From the NCBI RefSeq assembly GCF_900107235.1, contig NZ_FNPF01000017.1, positions 34,301 through 98,300 on the forward strand: a DNA stretch of 64,000 bases. The letters are read 5' to 3'. This document shows, piece after piece, positions 24,751 through 33,730 of the stretch. The first letter of the stretch is position 1, and the number at the start of each line of letters is the position of its first letter. This stretch comes from Citreimonas salinaria. GTDB lineage: Bacteria > Pseudomonadota > Alphaproteobacteria > Rhodobacterales > Rhodobacteraceae. Below the pieces are notes generated by a model. The model was given only the letters and a program-made list of their open reading frames with translations, was not told the origin of the DNA and did not search any database. The position numbers were made by a program, and so were the translations under genes.

Positions 24751-25284
24751 TTACATCCCCTCGTAGGCGCAGAGCGCGTGCACTTCCATGCCGAGCGCCT
24801 CGAGCCGTCTGCGGCCGCCGAGGTCGGGCAGGTCGATGATGAAGGCGCAGCCGATGATCTGGCCGCCGAGGCGCTCGATCAGCTTGATGCCGGCCTCGGC
24901 GGTGCCGCCGGTCGCCAAAAGGTCGTCGACCACCAGCACGCGTTCGCCCGGCTTGATGGCGTCGTCGTGGATCTCGACGATCGCCTCGCCGTATTCCAGC
25001 TTGTACTCCTGCGAGATCACCGTGCCGGGCAGCTTGCCCTTCTTGCGGATCGGCACGAAGCCGGCCGAGAGCTGGTGCGCCACGGCGCCGCCCAGGATGA
25101 AGCCGCGCGCCTCGAGCCCCACGACCTTGTCGAAGCGCACGCCCGCATAGGGGTGCAGCAGCTGGTCGATCGCCATGCGGAAACCGCGCGGATCGGCGAA
25201 AAGCGTCGTCACGTCCCGGAACAGGATGCCCTCGTGCGGGAAATCGGCGATCGTGCGGATGTAGTCGCGGACGTCTTTCTTCAT
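24751..25284 (-). CDS. apt: Adenine phosphoribosyltransferase
   Basis: 177 aa. The type I phosphoribosyltransferase PRPP motif [16 protein letters not shown] is present, along with [17 protein letters not shown] and [24 protein letters not shown], all diagnostic for Apt. It makes AMP from adenine and PRPP. It is downstream of mtnP on the minus strand (33 bases apart), so the adenine released from methylthioadenosine is salvaged by the next enzyme in the operon. Confidence 0.97.
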   Translation of the reverse strand: MKKDVRDYIRTIADFPHEGILFRDVTTLFADPRGFRMAIDQLLHPYAGVRFDKVVGLEARGFILGGAVAHQLSAGFVPIRKKGKLPGTVISQEYKLEYGEAIVEIHDDAIKPGERVLVVDDLLATGGTAEAGIKLIERLGGQIIGCAFIIDLPDLGGRRRLEALGMEVHALCAYEGM

Positions 25285-25317
25285 GGTCGGTCCCTGTCGT
25301 TCCGGTTCGTGCCGTGC

Positions 25318-26193
25318 TTACCCGCGCAGCACGCGGCCCGCCACCGAATCCAGTCGCGCCACCACGTCGGGGTCGCGTTTTTCCGGCGCGGTGAGGATCG
25401 CGTGATCCAGCGCGCGGTCGCAGCCGCAGGGGCAGGGGGCGCGGTCTGGTCCCAGCCGATCGGGCAGGCCGCGGGCCAGCGCGCGGCCCTTGCCGGCGTT
25501 GCCGGTCAGGGTTGCGATGATGTCGGTGATGTCGACAGCGCCGTGGTCGGGATGCCAGCTGTCGTAGTCGGTGACCATCGCGATGCTGGCGTAGCAAAGC
25601 TCGGCCTCGCGGGCGAGGCGGGCCTCGGGCATGTTGGTCATGCCGATCACGTCCGCCCCCCAGGCGCGGAACATGCGCGATTCCGCGACGCTGGAGAATT
25701 GCGGCCCTTCCATCGCCAGGTACGTGCCGCCGTCATGCACGGTGATGCCGGCCGCCTGCGCCGCATTCAGGCAGGTCCGCGACAGCCGGGCGCAGGTGGG
25801 GTGCGCGATCGAGACATGCGCCACGCAGCCGGTGCCGAAGAACGACCGCTCGCGCGCGTTGGTGCGGTCGATGAACTGGTCGACGACGACGAAGTGGCCC
25901 GGCGCGTATTCCTCGCGGAAGGACCCGCAGGCCGAGACCGACACCACGTCGGTCACGCCGAGGCGTTTCAGCGCGTCGATGTTGGCGCGGTAGGGCACGG
26001 TCGTGGGGCTGTGCACGTGGCCGCGCCCGTGCCGCGGCAGGAAGGCCATCGGCACCCCGCCCAAAGTGCCGGTCAGGATCTCGTCCGAGGGCGCGCCCCA
26101 GGGCGTGTCGATCGCCTGCCAGCGCGCATCTTCCAGTCCGTCGATCTGGTAGAGGCCCGATCCGCCGATCACGCCGATCATGGTTGCGGTCAT
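25318..26193 (-). CDS. mtnP: S-methyl-5'-thioadenosine phosphorylase
   Basis: 291 aa, a trimeric-type nucleoside phosphorylase. It starts IGVIGGSGLYQIDGLE, followed by FLPRHGRGHVHSPTTVPYRANI, SACGSFREE and TYLAMEGPQFSSVAESRMFRAWGADVIGMTNMPEA, the family signature. It splits methylthioadenosine, a by-product of polyamine and homoserine-lactone synthesis, to adenine and methylthioribose-1-phosphate. It lies 28 bases after a flavin reductase gene and before apt. Confidence 0.96.
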   Translation of the reverse strand: MTATMIGVIGGSGLYQIDGLEDARWQAIDTPWGAPSDEILTGTLGGVPMAFLPRHGRGHVHSPTTVPYRANIDALKRLGVTDVVSVSACGSFREEYAPGHFVVVDQFIDRTNARERSFFGTGCVAHVSIAHPTCARLSRTCLNAAQAAGITVHDGGTYLAMEGPQFSSVAESRMFRAWGADVIGMTNMPEARLAREAELCYASIAMVTDYDSWHPDHGAVDITDIIATLTGNAGKGRALARGLPDRLGPDRAPCPCGCDRALDHAILTAPEKRDPDVVARLDSVAGRVLRG

Positions 26194-26221
26194 GGTTGGT
26201 CCTTTCGGTCGGGCGGCGGGG

Positions 26222-26827
26222 TCACTCGCCGGGGCGCTTGAGCGAGAACTTCTCGCGCACGACGGTGTAGTCGCGGTAGCCCATGCGCGACAGCGGGTTG
26301 AACCGCAGCACGTCGAAGGTGCCGTCGACCACGCAATCGTCGCGCATGTGGACGCCGACCACCTCGCCGAAGACGGCGAAGTTCGCCTCGCCCGGCAGTT
26401 GCACGATCTGCGTCAGTTTGCATTCGAAGTTGGCGGGGGCGTTCGCCACGCGCGGGCAGTCGATGGTCTCGCACTGCGCCTTTTCGATGCCGGCATGGGC
26501 GAATTCGTCGACCTCGCGCGGGTGGGCGCCCGAGGTGGCGTTCATCGCGTCGCGCATCGCGTATTCGACGATGTTGACGCAGAACACGCCGGTGTCGCGG
26601 ATCTGGGCGACGCTGTCCTTGGTGTCGCCGCGGTCCTCCTTGGCGGAGGTCGAGGCGAACATCACCTGCGGCGGCACGTAGGCCACGGCGTTGAAGAACG
26701 AATAGGGCGCGAGGTTGTCCTGCCCGTCCGACCCGCGGGTCGAGATCCAGCCGATGGGGCGCGGCGTCACGATGGCGTTGAACGGGTTGTGCGGCAGGCC
26801 GTGGCCGTCTTCGGGGCGGTAGAACAT
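26222..26827 (-). CDS. Flavin reductase-like (DIM6/NTAB) domain protein
   Basis: 201 aa from the ATG at 26827; GGAG is 11 bases upstream. It is an FMN-binding split-barrel of the flavin reductase-like group: NPFNAIVTPRPIGWISTRGSDGQDNLAPYSFFNAVAYVPPQVMF, then FCVNIVEYAMRDAMNATSG, ECKLTQIVQLP and FGEVVGVH. Members reduce flavins with NAD(P)H or bind flavin for partner oxygenases. The substrate here is unknown. It is first in a minus-strand unit with mtnP and apt, which does not reveal its job. Confidence 0.88.
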   Translation of the reverse strand: MFYRPEDGHGLPHNPFNAIVTPRPIGWISTRGSDGQDNLAPYSFFNAVAYVPPQVMFASTSAKEDRGDTKDSVAQIRDTGVFCVNIVEYAMRDAMNATSGAHPREVDEFAHAGIEKAQCETIDCPRVANAPANFECKLTQIVQLPGEANFAVFGEVVGVHMRDDCVVDGTFDVLRFNPLSRMGYRDYTVVREKFSLKRPGE

Positions 26828-26902
26828 GCGGGGTGGTCTCCGGTTTGCGCGTCTGTCGGACCCGTGATACGGCCGCTTGCGCCGGATTGCACGGGGGGTC
26901 GC

Positions 26903-27394
26903 GTGTTTACGCTTGCACAGGAAACGCGCGACGACGGCTGGGAGGTCGAGGCGCTTTACGACACCTGCTTCGCGCCGGGGCGGCAGGCGCTGTCGTCCTA
27001 CCGGCTGCGCGAGGGCGTGGCGCCGATCGCAGCACTGTGCGTGGTGGCGCGCGACGAAAGCGGACACATGGGCGGCGCGATCCGCTACTGGCCGGTCTGC
27101 GTGGGCGGCTCGCGCGCGCTGCTGCTGGGGCCGGTGGCCGTGCATCCCACCGCGCAGGGCGAGGGGCTGGGTGGCGCGCTGATCCGCGACACGCTGGCGC
27201 GCGCCGAGGCGATGGGCGAGGCGCGGGTGATGCTGGTGGGCGACGCGCCCTATTACGCCCGTTTCGGCTTTGCCCTGCTGGCCGGCGTCGAGATGCCGCC
27301 GCCCACCAACCCCGAGCGGGTCCTGGGCGTTGCGCTTCGTCCGGGGGCATGGGACGGCGTGACCGGCGTGGTGGAGGCCGCGCGGAACGGTTGA
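26903..27394 (+). CDS. GNAT acetyltransferase (YhbS-like)
   Basis: 163 aa from a GTG at 26903 with GGGGGG about 5 bases upstream; an alternative GTG lies at 26864. The GNAT fold shows LLLGPVAVHPTAQGEGLGGALIRDTLARA, the acetyl-CoA loop, followed by VMLVGDAPYYARFGFALLAGVEMPPPTNPERVLG, a pattern typical of the YhbS group. The substrate is unknown. It is divergent from the flavin reductase gene. Confidence 0.85.
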   Translation: MFTLAQETRDDGWEVEALYDTCFAPGRQALSSYRLREGVAPIAALCVVARDESGHMGGAIRYWPVCVGGSRALLLGPVAVHPTAQGEGLGGALIRDTLARAEAMGEARVMLVGDAPYYARFGFALLAGVEMPPPTNPERVLGVALRPGAWDGVTGVVEAARNG

Positions 27395-27444
27395 CGCGGC
27401 ACGACGGTTTGTCATCGTGAAGCATACGCCTCGAGGGAGCCGCC

Positions 27445-28224
27445 ATGACCGCAGATGCGACGGGAACAGACTCGACCGGAACAGCCCTGGTCCCCACCGG
27501 TATCGAGCCGCAGCTTGCGGCGCTGGCACGGCGTCACCAGGCGGCGAACAACCTCGGCATGCAGCTGATCAACCTGCTGGGCGGACGGGCCGAATCGCTC
27601 GTCGAACGCCTTCCGAAGGGCGTGCGCGACCGGCTGGAGGACGCGACGGGCCGCGCGCTGGAGAACGCCTTGCAGGCGGCGCAGGCCTCGCGCGGGGTGG
27701 TGCCGGACCAGCGCGGTTGGTTCAACACCGCGCTGACCACCGCGATGGGCGCGGCCGGTGGCGCGGGCGGGCTGCCCACCGCGCTGGCCGAGCTGCCGGT
27801 GACGGTGACGGTGCTGCTGCGCACGATCCAGGGCGTGGCGGCCGAGCACGGCTTCGACCCGGCCGATCCCGAGATCCAGAAGGCGTGCCTGGCGGTCTTC
27901 GCCTCGGCCGGGCCGCTGGCGCGCGACGAGGGCGTGGACATGGGGTTCCTGTCGGCGCGGATCACGCTGAGCGGGGCGACGGTGCACGGCATCGTCGCGC
28001 GCGTGGCGCCGCGGCTGGCCACGGTGCTGGGCCAGAAGCTGGCGGCGCAGACCGTGCCGCTGCTGGGCGCCGCGGCGGGGGCGGCCACGAACTACGCCTT
28101 CACCAGCTACTACCAGGAGATGGCGCATGTCGCCTTCGGCCTGCGGCGGATCGCGCAGGACAGCGGCACGTCCTACCCGGCCGTCGTGGGCGCGTTCGAC
28201 GAGGCGGTGAAGAAAATCGGCTGA
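27445..28224 (+). CDS. EcsC-family protein
   Basis: 259 aa. It matches the EcsC family in length and pattern: LARRHQAANNLGMQLINLLGG, GWFNTALTTAMGAAGGAGGLPTALAELPVTVTVLLRTIQGVAAEHGFDP and GAAAGAATNYAFTSYYQEMAHVAFGLRRI. Two hydrophobic stretches (about 92-125 and 205-225) may be membrane-embedded. The biochemical role of the family is not settled; EcsC is named from a Bacillus ABC-transporter operon. No ABC gene lies beside it here. Confidence 0.8.
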   Translation: MTADATGTDSTGTALVPTGIEPQLAALARRHQAANNLGMQLINLLGGRAESLVERLPKGVRDRLEDATGRALENALQAAQASRGVVPDQRGWFNTALTTAMGAAGGAGGLPTALAELPVTVTVLLRTIQGVAAEHGFDPADPEIQKACLAVFASAGPLARDEGVDMGFLSARITLSGATVHGIVARVAPRLATVLGQKLAAQTVPLLGAAAGAATNYAFTSYYQEMAHVAFGLRRIAQDSGTSYPAVVGAFDEAVKKIG

Positions 28225-28235
28225 TCCGCCGCCGG

Positions 28236-28260
28236 CGTTAACCGTTCGTTGAGGTTAACG
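28236..28260. promoter_or_regulatory. Palindrome with CtrA-like box
   Basis: CGTTAACC (28236-28243) and GGTTAACG (28253-28260) form a perfect 8-bp inverted repeat with a 9-base loop. The same stretch reads TTAA-N7-TTGA (28238-28252), one base from the CtrA consensus. It is 12 bases after the ecsC stop and could regulate the candidate RNA that follows. Confidence 0.4.
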
Positions 28261-28276
28261 GCGCTAGATGCTATCG

Positions 28277-28483
28277 ACCGCGCCGGAACGGGCAAGGTCG
28301 CAAAGGCCCGCAGAAGAACCACGGCCCGCCACGGTCGCAAAAGGCGGCAGGGGCAGGGTCGACAAGGGCCCGCCGCTGCGCGAAACGCGCAACCGGCGCC
28401 AATGGGCAGAACGCGCGTTGGTCACGGCACGAATGGGACACGCACCCGGTCGCAGGAAAAACTCCGCGGCCGGGTGTCTTTTT
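28277..28483 (+). ncRNA. Candidate small RNA ending in a strong terminator
   Basis: The 320-base gap between ecsC and ptsP has no convincing coding frame, but it ends on the plus strand with a strong intrinsic terminator (28443-28483). A promoter-like palindrome lies at its left. The interval also folds locally (GCGC-GAAAC-GCGC near 28376). The left boundary is a guess. It could instead be a long 3' UTR of ecsC. No known RNA family was recognised. Confidence 0.35.
28443..28483 (+). terminator. Intrinsic terminator before ptsP
   Basis: Arms 28443-28453 and 28466-28476 pair (CACCCGG/CCGGGTG plus CGC/GCG and a G-T pair). They extend past one bulged A by GGA/TCC and are followed by TCTTTTT. It is a long plus-strand terminator in the convergent gap before ptsP. 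Confidence 0.85.
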
Positions 28484-28544
28484 GCGCGTCTGGTCCGGGC
28501 TGCGCGCAAGACCGGCCGCGGCGCGGCGCGGCTTTCCCTGCGGA

Positions 28545-30785
28545 TCAGGCGTTGGCGCGCAGGAACTGCATCACCGCCTCGCGCACCGACTGGTCGCCGC
28601 GGTCGCGCGACCGGGCCATCACGTCGCGCAGCTGCCTGAGGTCGGTGCGCATCAGCAGGCTCTTCACCGGCCCGACCGAGGCCGGGCGCATCGACAGCGT
28701 CTCGAACCCGATGGCGGCAAGGCACACCGCCTCGATCGGGCGGCCGGCATCCTCGCCGCAGAAGCTCAGCCGCGTGCCGCTCTCGCGGCAGCGGTCGACG
28801 ATGCCCTGCAGGAAGGTCAGGAAGCTGACGTTGAGCGTGTCGTAGCGCTTGCGCACGCGCTCGTTTTCGCGGTCGGCGGCGAAGAAGAACTGCTTGAGGT
28901 CGTTGCCGCCCACCGACAGGAACTTGACCTCGTCGAACAGCCGCTGCGACGCGAAGGCGAGGCTAGGCGTCTCGAGCATGGCGCCGATCTCGATCGCTTC
29001 GGGCAGGGGGTGGCCCAGCCGGACCTCGCGGTCGATCGCCTTGTCGACCTCGGCGCGCGCGGCGGCGAATTCGTCGTATTGCGCGACGAAGGGAAACATC
29101 AGCGACAGCGGGCGCCCGTTCGCGGCGCGCAGCAGGGCCTGAAGCTGCATCCGCAGCACGCCCGGCTTGTCGAGGCCCACGCGGATCGCCCGCCAGCCCA
29201 GGGCGGGGTTGGGCTCGTCGTTGGGCTTCATGTAGGGCAGCACCTTGTCCGAGCCGATGTCGAGCGTGCGGAACACGACGCGCTTGCCTTGGGCGGCATC
29301 CAGCACGCGCGAATAGAGCGCGGCAAGCTCGGTCCGGCGCGGCATCTGGTTGCGCACGAGGAACTGCAATTCGGTGCGGAACAGGCCCACGCCCTCGGCG
29401 CCGGAGTTCTCCAGCGAGGGCAGGTCGGCCATCAGGCCGGCGTTCATGTGCATCTCGATCCGGGTGCCGCAGGCGGAAACGCAGGGCGTGTCGCGGATCG
29501 AGGCATAGCGCTCCTGTGCCTTGGCCTGCATGGCGATCTTGTCGCGGAACGCGTTGACCACCGTCTCGTCGGGGCGCAGGTGGACGATGCCCTGTTCGCC
29601 GTCGACCATGATCCGGTCGCCGGTCAGGGCCTCGTTGGTGATGCGCTGGGCGTGCACAACCAGCGGGATCGCCAGCGCGCGCGCGACGATCGCGGCGTGG
29701 CTGCCGACGGAACCCTCTTCGAGCACGACGCCCTTCAGCTTGCGGCCGTATTCCAGCAGCTCGCCGGGGCCGATGTTGCGCGCGATCAGGATCGGGTCCT
29801 CGGGCATCTCCGAGCCGGTCTCGGAGCCCTGACCGGTGAGGATGCGCAGCAGGCGGTTGGACAGGTCGTCGAGATCGTGCAGCCGGTCGCGCAGGTAGGG
29901 ATCGGTCGCCTGCGCCATGCGGGCGCGCGCCTGGGACTGTTCCTTTTCCACCGCGGCCTCGGCCGACAGGCCGCGGGCGATGTCCTCGTCCATGCGGCGC
30001 AGCCAGCCCTTGGAATTGGCGAACATGCGGTAGGTTTCCAGCACCTCGGCCTGCTCGCTGTCGGTGCCGGCATCGGCGAGGATCTCGTCGACGCTGACGC
30101 GCAGCCTTTCCACCGCCTCGGTCAGGCGGGCGGCCTCGGTCTCGGGGTCGTCGGCGACCACGCGCGTCACGACGACGCGCGGCTCGTGCAGCCAGACATG
30201 GCCCATCGCGGTGCCTTCCTGCCCGGTCGTGCCGCGCAGCATGACCGGCTGGGTGTGCCGGGCCTTGAGCGCGGCACCCTCGCCCACGAAGGCGCCCAGC
30301 TCGGTCATCTCGGCCAGCACCATGGCGACCACCTCGAGCGCGTAGACCTCGTCCTCGGTGAAGGCGCGGGCCTGCTTGGACTGAACCACCAGAACGCCCA
30401 GTTTTTCACCAAGACGCTGGATCGGCACGCCGAGGAAGCTGGAATAGATCTCTTCCCCGGTCTCGGGCATGAAGCGGAAGCCGCGTTCCGACGGCGCGTC
30501 CGCCGAGTTGATCGGCTTGCCACGTCGCGCGACGCGGCCGACGAGGCCCTCGCCCAGCCTCATGCGGGTCTGGTGCACGGCCTCGGGCTTCAGGCCCTGG
30601 CTTGCGCAGAGCTCAAGCGTGTCGTCGTCGCGGAACAGGTAGACCGAGCACACCTCGGTGCCCATGGAATCCGCGGTCAGGTGGGTGATCTTGTCCAGAC
30701 GCGCCTGGCCCGCGGCCTCTTCGGCCATCGTGTCGCGCAAGCGCTTGAGCAGCTTGCGGCTTTCGCTTTCAAGCCCGTCGGCCAT
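28545..30785 (-). CDS. ptsP: PEP-protein phosphotransferase of the nitrogen PTS (EI-Ntr)
   Basis: 746 aa. An N-terminal GAF domain (about 20-165) is followed by the enzyme I domains. The phosphorylated histidine is His363 in GSVGSHAAIVARAL. PEP-binding motifs follow (GVGLFRTELQFLVRN, VVFRTLDIGSDKVLPY, and LSVGGNDLKQFFFAADRENERV near the end). It starts the PtsP-NPr-EIIA-Ntr relay, which senses nitrogen state and does not carry sugar. Alphaproteobacteria commonly place it next to lysC, as here. Confidence 0.96.
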   Translation of the reverse strand: MADGLESESRKLLKRLRDTMAEEAAGQARLDKITHLTADSMGTEVCSVYLFRDDDTLELCASQGLKPEAVHQTRMRLGEGLVGRVARRGKPINSADAPSERGFRFMPETGEEIYSSFLGVPIQRLGEKLGVLVVQSKQARAFTEDEVYALEVVAMVLAEMTELGAFVGEGAALKARHTQPVMLRGTTGQEGTAMGHVWLHEPRVVVTRVVADDPETEAARLTEAVERLRVSVDEILADAGTDSEQAEVLETYRMFANSKGWLRRMDEDIARGLSAEAAVEKEQSQARARMAQATDPYLRDRLHDLDDLSNRLLRILTGQGSETGSEMPEDPILIARNIGPGELLEYGRKLKGVVLEEGSVGSHAAIVARALAIPLVVHAQRITNEALTGDRIMVDGEQGIVHLRPDETVVNAFRDKIAMQAKAQERYASIRDTPCVSACGTRIEMHMNAGLMADLPSLENSGAEGVGLFRTELQFLVRNQMPRRTELAALYSRVLDAAQGKRVVFRTLDIGSDKVLPYMKPNDEPNPALGWRAIRVGLDKPGVLRMQLQALLRAANGRPLSLMFPFVAQYDEFAAARAEVDKAIDREVRLGHPLPEAIEIGAMLETPSLAFASQRLFDEVKFLSVGGNDLKQFFFAADRENERVRKRYDTLNVSFLTFLQGIVDRCRESGTRLSFCGEDAGRPIEAVCLAAIGFETLSMRPASVGPVKSLLMRTDLRQLRDVMARSRDRGDQSVREAVMQFLRANA

Positions 30786-30826
30786 GACGTCCGCCCGTTT
30801 GCCCCGTGCCGCATCGGGCAGGCCTG

Positions 30827-32065
30827 TCAGCCCGCCTTCTCCAGCTCGAAGGCATCATGCAGGGCCTGCACGGCCAGTTCCATGTATTTCCGGTCGATCA
30901 GGACGGAAATCTTTATCTCCGAAGTTGTGATGACCTTGATGTTGATCCCTTCCTGCGCGAGCACGCGGAACATCTTGGCCGCCACGCCCGCGTGGCTGCG
31001 CATGCCGATGCCCACGACCGACACCTTGGCGACGCCGGTATCCGCCTTGATGTCGGTGAAGGTCATGTGACCGGCCGTGCGCGCGTCGTTCAGCGCCTTT
31101 TCGGCGCGCTTCACCTGGTCGGTCGGGCACGAGAACGTCATGTCCGTGCGGCCGTCCTCGGAAATGTTCTGCACGATCATGTCGACGTTCACGCCGGCCT
31201 CGGCCAGGGGGGTGAAGATCGACGATGCGATGCCGGGCCGGTCCTCGACCGAGACCAGCGTCATCTTCGCCTCGTCGCGCGAATGGGCGACGCCCGCGAC
31301 CACGTTGCTTTCCATGATGTCCTCCTCGTCGCACACGATGGTGCCGGACCCGTCCGTCTGTTCGCTGAGGGATGACAGCACCCGCAGCTTGACCTTGTAG
31401 CGCATCGCCAGTTCGACCGACCGCGTCTGCAGCACCTTTGCGCCGAGGCTGGCAAGCTCGAGCATCTCCTCGAAGGCGATGCGGTCGAGCTTGCGCGCCT
31501 TTTCGCAGATGCGCGGGTCGGTGGTGTAGACGCCGTCGACGTCGGTGTAGATGTCGCAGCGTTCCGCCCCGAAGGCGGCGGCGAAGGCGACGGCGGTGGT
31601 ATCGCTGCCGCCGCGGCCCAGCGTGGTGATGCGGCCCTCGGGGCTGACGCCCTGGAAGCCGGCGACCACGGCGACCTTCATGCCCTCGCCGAACTTGGCG
31701 GTGATGTTGTCGGTGGGGATCTCCTCGATCCGCGCCTGCGAGTGCGCGGACGTGGTGCGCAGCGGCACCTGCCAGCCCTGCCAGGAGCGCGCGGGGATGT
31801 CCATTTCCTGCAGCGTCAGCGCCATCAGCCCGGCGGTCACGTTCTCGCCGGAACTCACGACGGCGTCGTATTCGCGCGCGTCGAACAGGGGCGAGGTGTC
31901 CTGCACGAAGCCCACAAGCTTGTTTGTCTCGCCGGCCATGGCCGACACGATGACGATCACGTCGTAGCCGCGCGACACCTCGACGCCGACGCGCTTTGCG
32001 GCGCGGCGGATGCGGTCCAGCGTGGCGACCGACGTGCCGCCGAATTTCATCACGAGAACGGGCAT
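30827..32065 (-). CDS. lysC: Aspartate kinase
   Basis: 412 aa from the ATG at 32065, with AGGA 6 bases upstream and the family start MPVLVMKFGGTSVA. The kinase domain shows FGGTS, LGRGGSDTTAVAFAAAFGAERCDIYTDVDGVYTTDPRI. Two C-terminal ACT domains (from about residue 265) give feedback control by lysine and/or threonine. It makes aspartyl phosphate, the first step to Lys, Met and Thr. It lies 41 bases before ptsP on the same strand. thrC of the same pathway is elsewhere in the window. Confidence 0.97.
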   Translation of the reverse strand: MPVLVMKFGGTSVATLDRIRRAAKRVGVEVSRGYDVIVIVSAMAGETNKLVGFVQDTSPLFDAREYDAVVSSGENVTAGLMALTLQEMDIPARSWQGWQVPLRTTSAHSQARIEEIPTDNITAKFGEGMKVAVVAGFQGVSPEGRITTLGRGGSDTTAVAFAAAFGAERCDIYTDVDGVYTTDPRICEKARKLDRIAFEEMLELASLGAKVLQTRSVELAMRYKVKLRVLSSLSEQTDGSGTIVCDEEDIMESNVVAGVAHSRDEAKMTLVSVEDRPGIASSIFTPLAEAGVNVDMIVQNISEDGRTDMTFSCPTDQVKRAEKALNDARTAGHMTFTDIKADTGVAKVSVVGIGMRSHAGVAAKMFRVLAQEGINIKVITTSEIKISVLIDRKYMELAVQALHDAFELEKAG

Positions 32066-32167
32066 GGGATATCCTGCGCGGGGCTCGTGCGCCGTGTAAG
32101 TGCGGCGCCCGAAAAGGGCAAGATGGCAGATGCGGGGCGCGCGCGGCTGTCGCGGCGCGGCCACGGA

Positions 32168-32683
32168 TCAACGGCGGTAATCCACCGGGCGGGTGGTGTC
32201 ATCTTCGGCCAGGTGCGTCTCCATCCCGGGCGAGACTTCGGTGTTCTGCGCGGACACGGCGAGCCAGCTTTTTCCCTCGCGCCGCAGGATCGCCGTGAGG
32301 ATGGTCTGCCTGTCACCCGCGCGGCTGCCGTCCGGCGCGCGCTGGCCGGTCAGGTGCAGGCGCGTTCGCACCACGGCCACGTCGGGGCCCAGGTGCCGCG
32401 TCTCGGTTCGGCCGATGCGCAGGGTCGTGTCGGCGAAGAAGGACTTCAGCGCATAGTCGTGCGGCTTGGCGATCGCACCGCGGCCGCGCCACCACAACCC
32501 GGTCACGTTGACGAAGTCCGCGTCGTCGGTGAACAGCGCGGCGATCGCGGTCCCTTGCCGCGTGGCCCAGGCGTCGGCGAAGGCGCGCGGGAAGGCTTCG
32601 GGCTCAGTAAGGATGGGCGCGTCCGTCCCAAGTCTCGAAACAGCCGGTCGTGTCGGGCCCGAGCGCGTCAATGCGCGCGACAA
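32168..32683 (-). CDS. SnoaL-like / DUF4440 protein
   Basis: Up to 171 aa; the true N-terminus is uncertain. The recognisable domain starts at FPRAFADAWATRQGTAIAALFTDDADFVNVTGLWWRGRGAI and continues with HDYALKSFFADTTL and AILRREGKSWLAVSAQNTEV, the SgcJ/EcaC-type cystatin-like fold. No ATG or GTG lies near the domain start. The nearest starts are TTG codons (32683, 32671) inside the overlapping SDR gene, so initiation may be coupled to the SDR stop at 32604 by an unusual codon. Function unknown. Confidence 0.65.
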   Translation of the reverse strand: MSRALTRSGPTRPAVSRLGTDAPILTEPEAFPRAFADAWATRQGTAIAALFTDDADFVNVTGLWWRGRGAIAKPHDYALKSFFADTTLRIGRTETRHLGPDVAVVRTRLHLTGQRAPDGSRAGDRQTILTAILRREGKSWLAVSAQNTEVSPGMETHLAEDDTTRPVDYRR

Positions 32684-33248
32684 GGCCCCGCGCCGCCTCG
32701 TCGGGCGTAATGTCGGCGCTGCCGCCGCCCATGTCGGTGCGCACCCAGCCGGGGTGGTAGATGCCCACGGCGATGCCCTCGCGCCTGAGGTCGGTGGCGA
32801 GGTTGCGCCCTAGGTTCAACGCGGCGGCCTTGGAGGCGCGGTAGACGTAGCTGCCGCCCGGCGCGCGGGTGTCCGAGGCCATCTGCGAACTGATGATCGC
32901 GATTTTCGCGGACCTGGCGCGGCGCAGCGCGGGCAGCATGGCCTGCACGCTCAGGAAAACGCCCGTGACGTTCACGGCGAAGGCCTGCGCCGACATCTCG
33001 GCCGGATAGCCGTCGTCCAGCCGCTGTCCCTTGTCGGGATAGACGCCCGCGTTGCAGACAAGCGCATCCAGCGGCGCATCGCCGAGGCGCTCGGCCAGAG
33101 CGCGGTGCGAGGCCGGGTCCGTCACCTCGAGCGGCAGCAGCTTGCCGCCGCCGCGCGCCGTTCCCAGCGCCTCGTCGCCGCGGGTGGCATAGGCGGACAG
33201 GAGGGCGGCGCCGACGCCGCGGTTCGCTCCGGTGATCAGGACGCGCAT
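32604..33248 (-). CDS. Short-chain dehydrogenase/reductase
   Basis: 214 aa. The NAD(P)-binding motif TGANRGVGAAL is at residues 6-16, then VCNAGVY, the catalytic Ser in IISSQMAS and YRASK with Tyr and Lys in the classical spacing. IYHPGWVRTDMGG follows. It resembles the small SDR group near CsgA. The substrate is unknown. Its ATG overlaps the stop of the DUF1178 gene by one base (TGATG). Downstream it overlaps the SnoaL-like frame by about 80 bases. Confidence 0.88.
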   Translation of the reverse strand: MRVLITGANRGVGAALLSAYATRGDEALGTARGGGKLLPLEVTDPASHRALAERLGDAPLDALVCNAGVYPDKGQRLDDGYPAEMSAQAFAVNVTGVFLSVQAMLPALRRARSAKIAIISSQMASDTRAPGGSYVYRASKAAALNLGRNLATDLRREGIAVGIYHPGWVRTDMGGGSADITPDEAARGLVARIDALGPDTTGCFETWDGRAHPY

Positions 33249-33670
33249 CAGTTCGCCTTTCGCGTGGGGGTGAAGGGCAGGGGCGCGATCGGCACGCCGT
33301 CCTCGACCAGTTGGCGCGCCTCGTCGCCGCGCGCCTCGCCCCAGATGGCGCGGCGGGGGCTGTCGCCGTCATGGATGGCGCGGGCCTCGCGCGCGAAATC
33401 GCGGCCGACATAGTCCGAATTGGCCTCGATATGGCGCTTGAGCGCGGTGAGCGCGGTTTCGGGCGCGCCCTCGGCAGGCGACAGCGGCCGCTCCGGCACC
33501 GTGGTGGCCGAGGACACGCGCGGCGCCATCGGCGCCTTGTCGACGGTGGCATCGCCGCAGACCGCGCAGGAAACATGCCCCGCCCGCTGAAGGGAATCGT
33601 AGGCGGCGGCAGACTGGAACCAGCTGTCGAAGACGTGGCCATCGGCGCATTTCAGGGAATATCGTATCAT
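33248..33670 (-). CDS. DUF1178 family zinc-ribbon-like protein
   Basis: 140 aa from the ATG at 33670. The DUF1178 hallmark is the start MIRYSLKCADGHVFDSWFQSAAAYDSLQRAGHVSCAVCGDATVDKAPMAP; the CxxC (SCAVCG) plus the earlier KCADGH suggest a zinc ribbon. The middle has the usual ARAIHDGDSPRRAIWGEA. It is conserved across Rhodobacterales but has no assigned function. It is coupled to the SDR gene by a one-base overlap. Confidence 0.85.
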   Translation of the reverse strand: MIRYSLKCADGHVFDSWFQSAAAYDSLQRAGHVSCAVCGDATVDKAPMAPRVSSATTVPERPLSPAEGAPETALTALKRHIEANSDYVGRDFAREARAIHDGDSPRRAIWGEARGDEARQLVEDGVPIAPLPFTPTRKAN

Positions 33671-33730
33671 TGCCAAATTCCGTCCCGGTCCGGTCCAACG
33701 TAGATATAGGCGCCGCGGGTTCAAGTTTCC

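Noticed and set aside
28268..28639. Possible 123-codon gene in the ecsC-ptsP gap
   Set aside because: No ribosome site, runs through the strong terminator and into ptsP antisense; Arg/Pro-rich as expected of non-coding GC-rich DNA.
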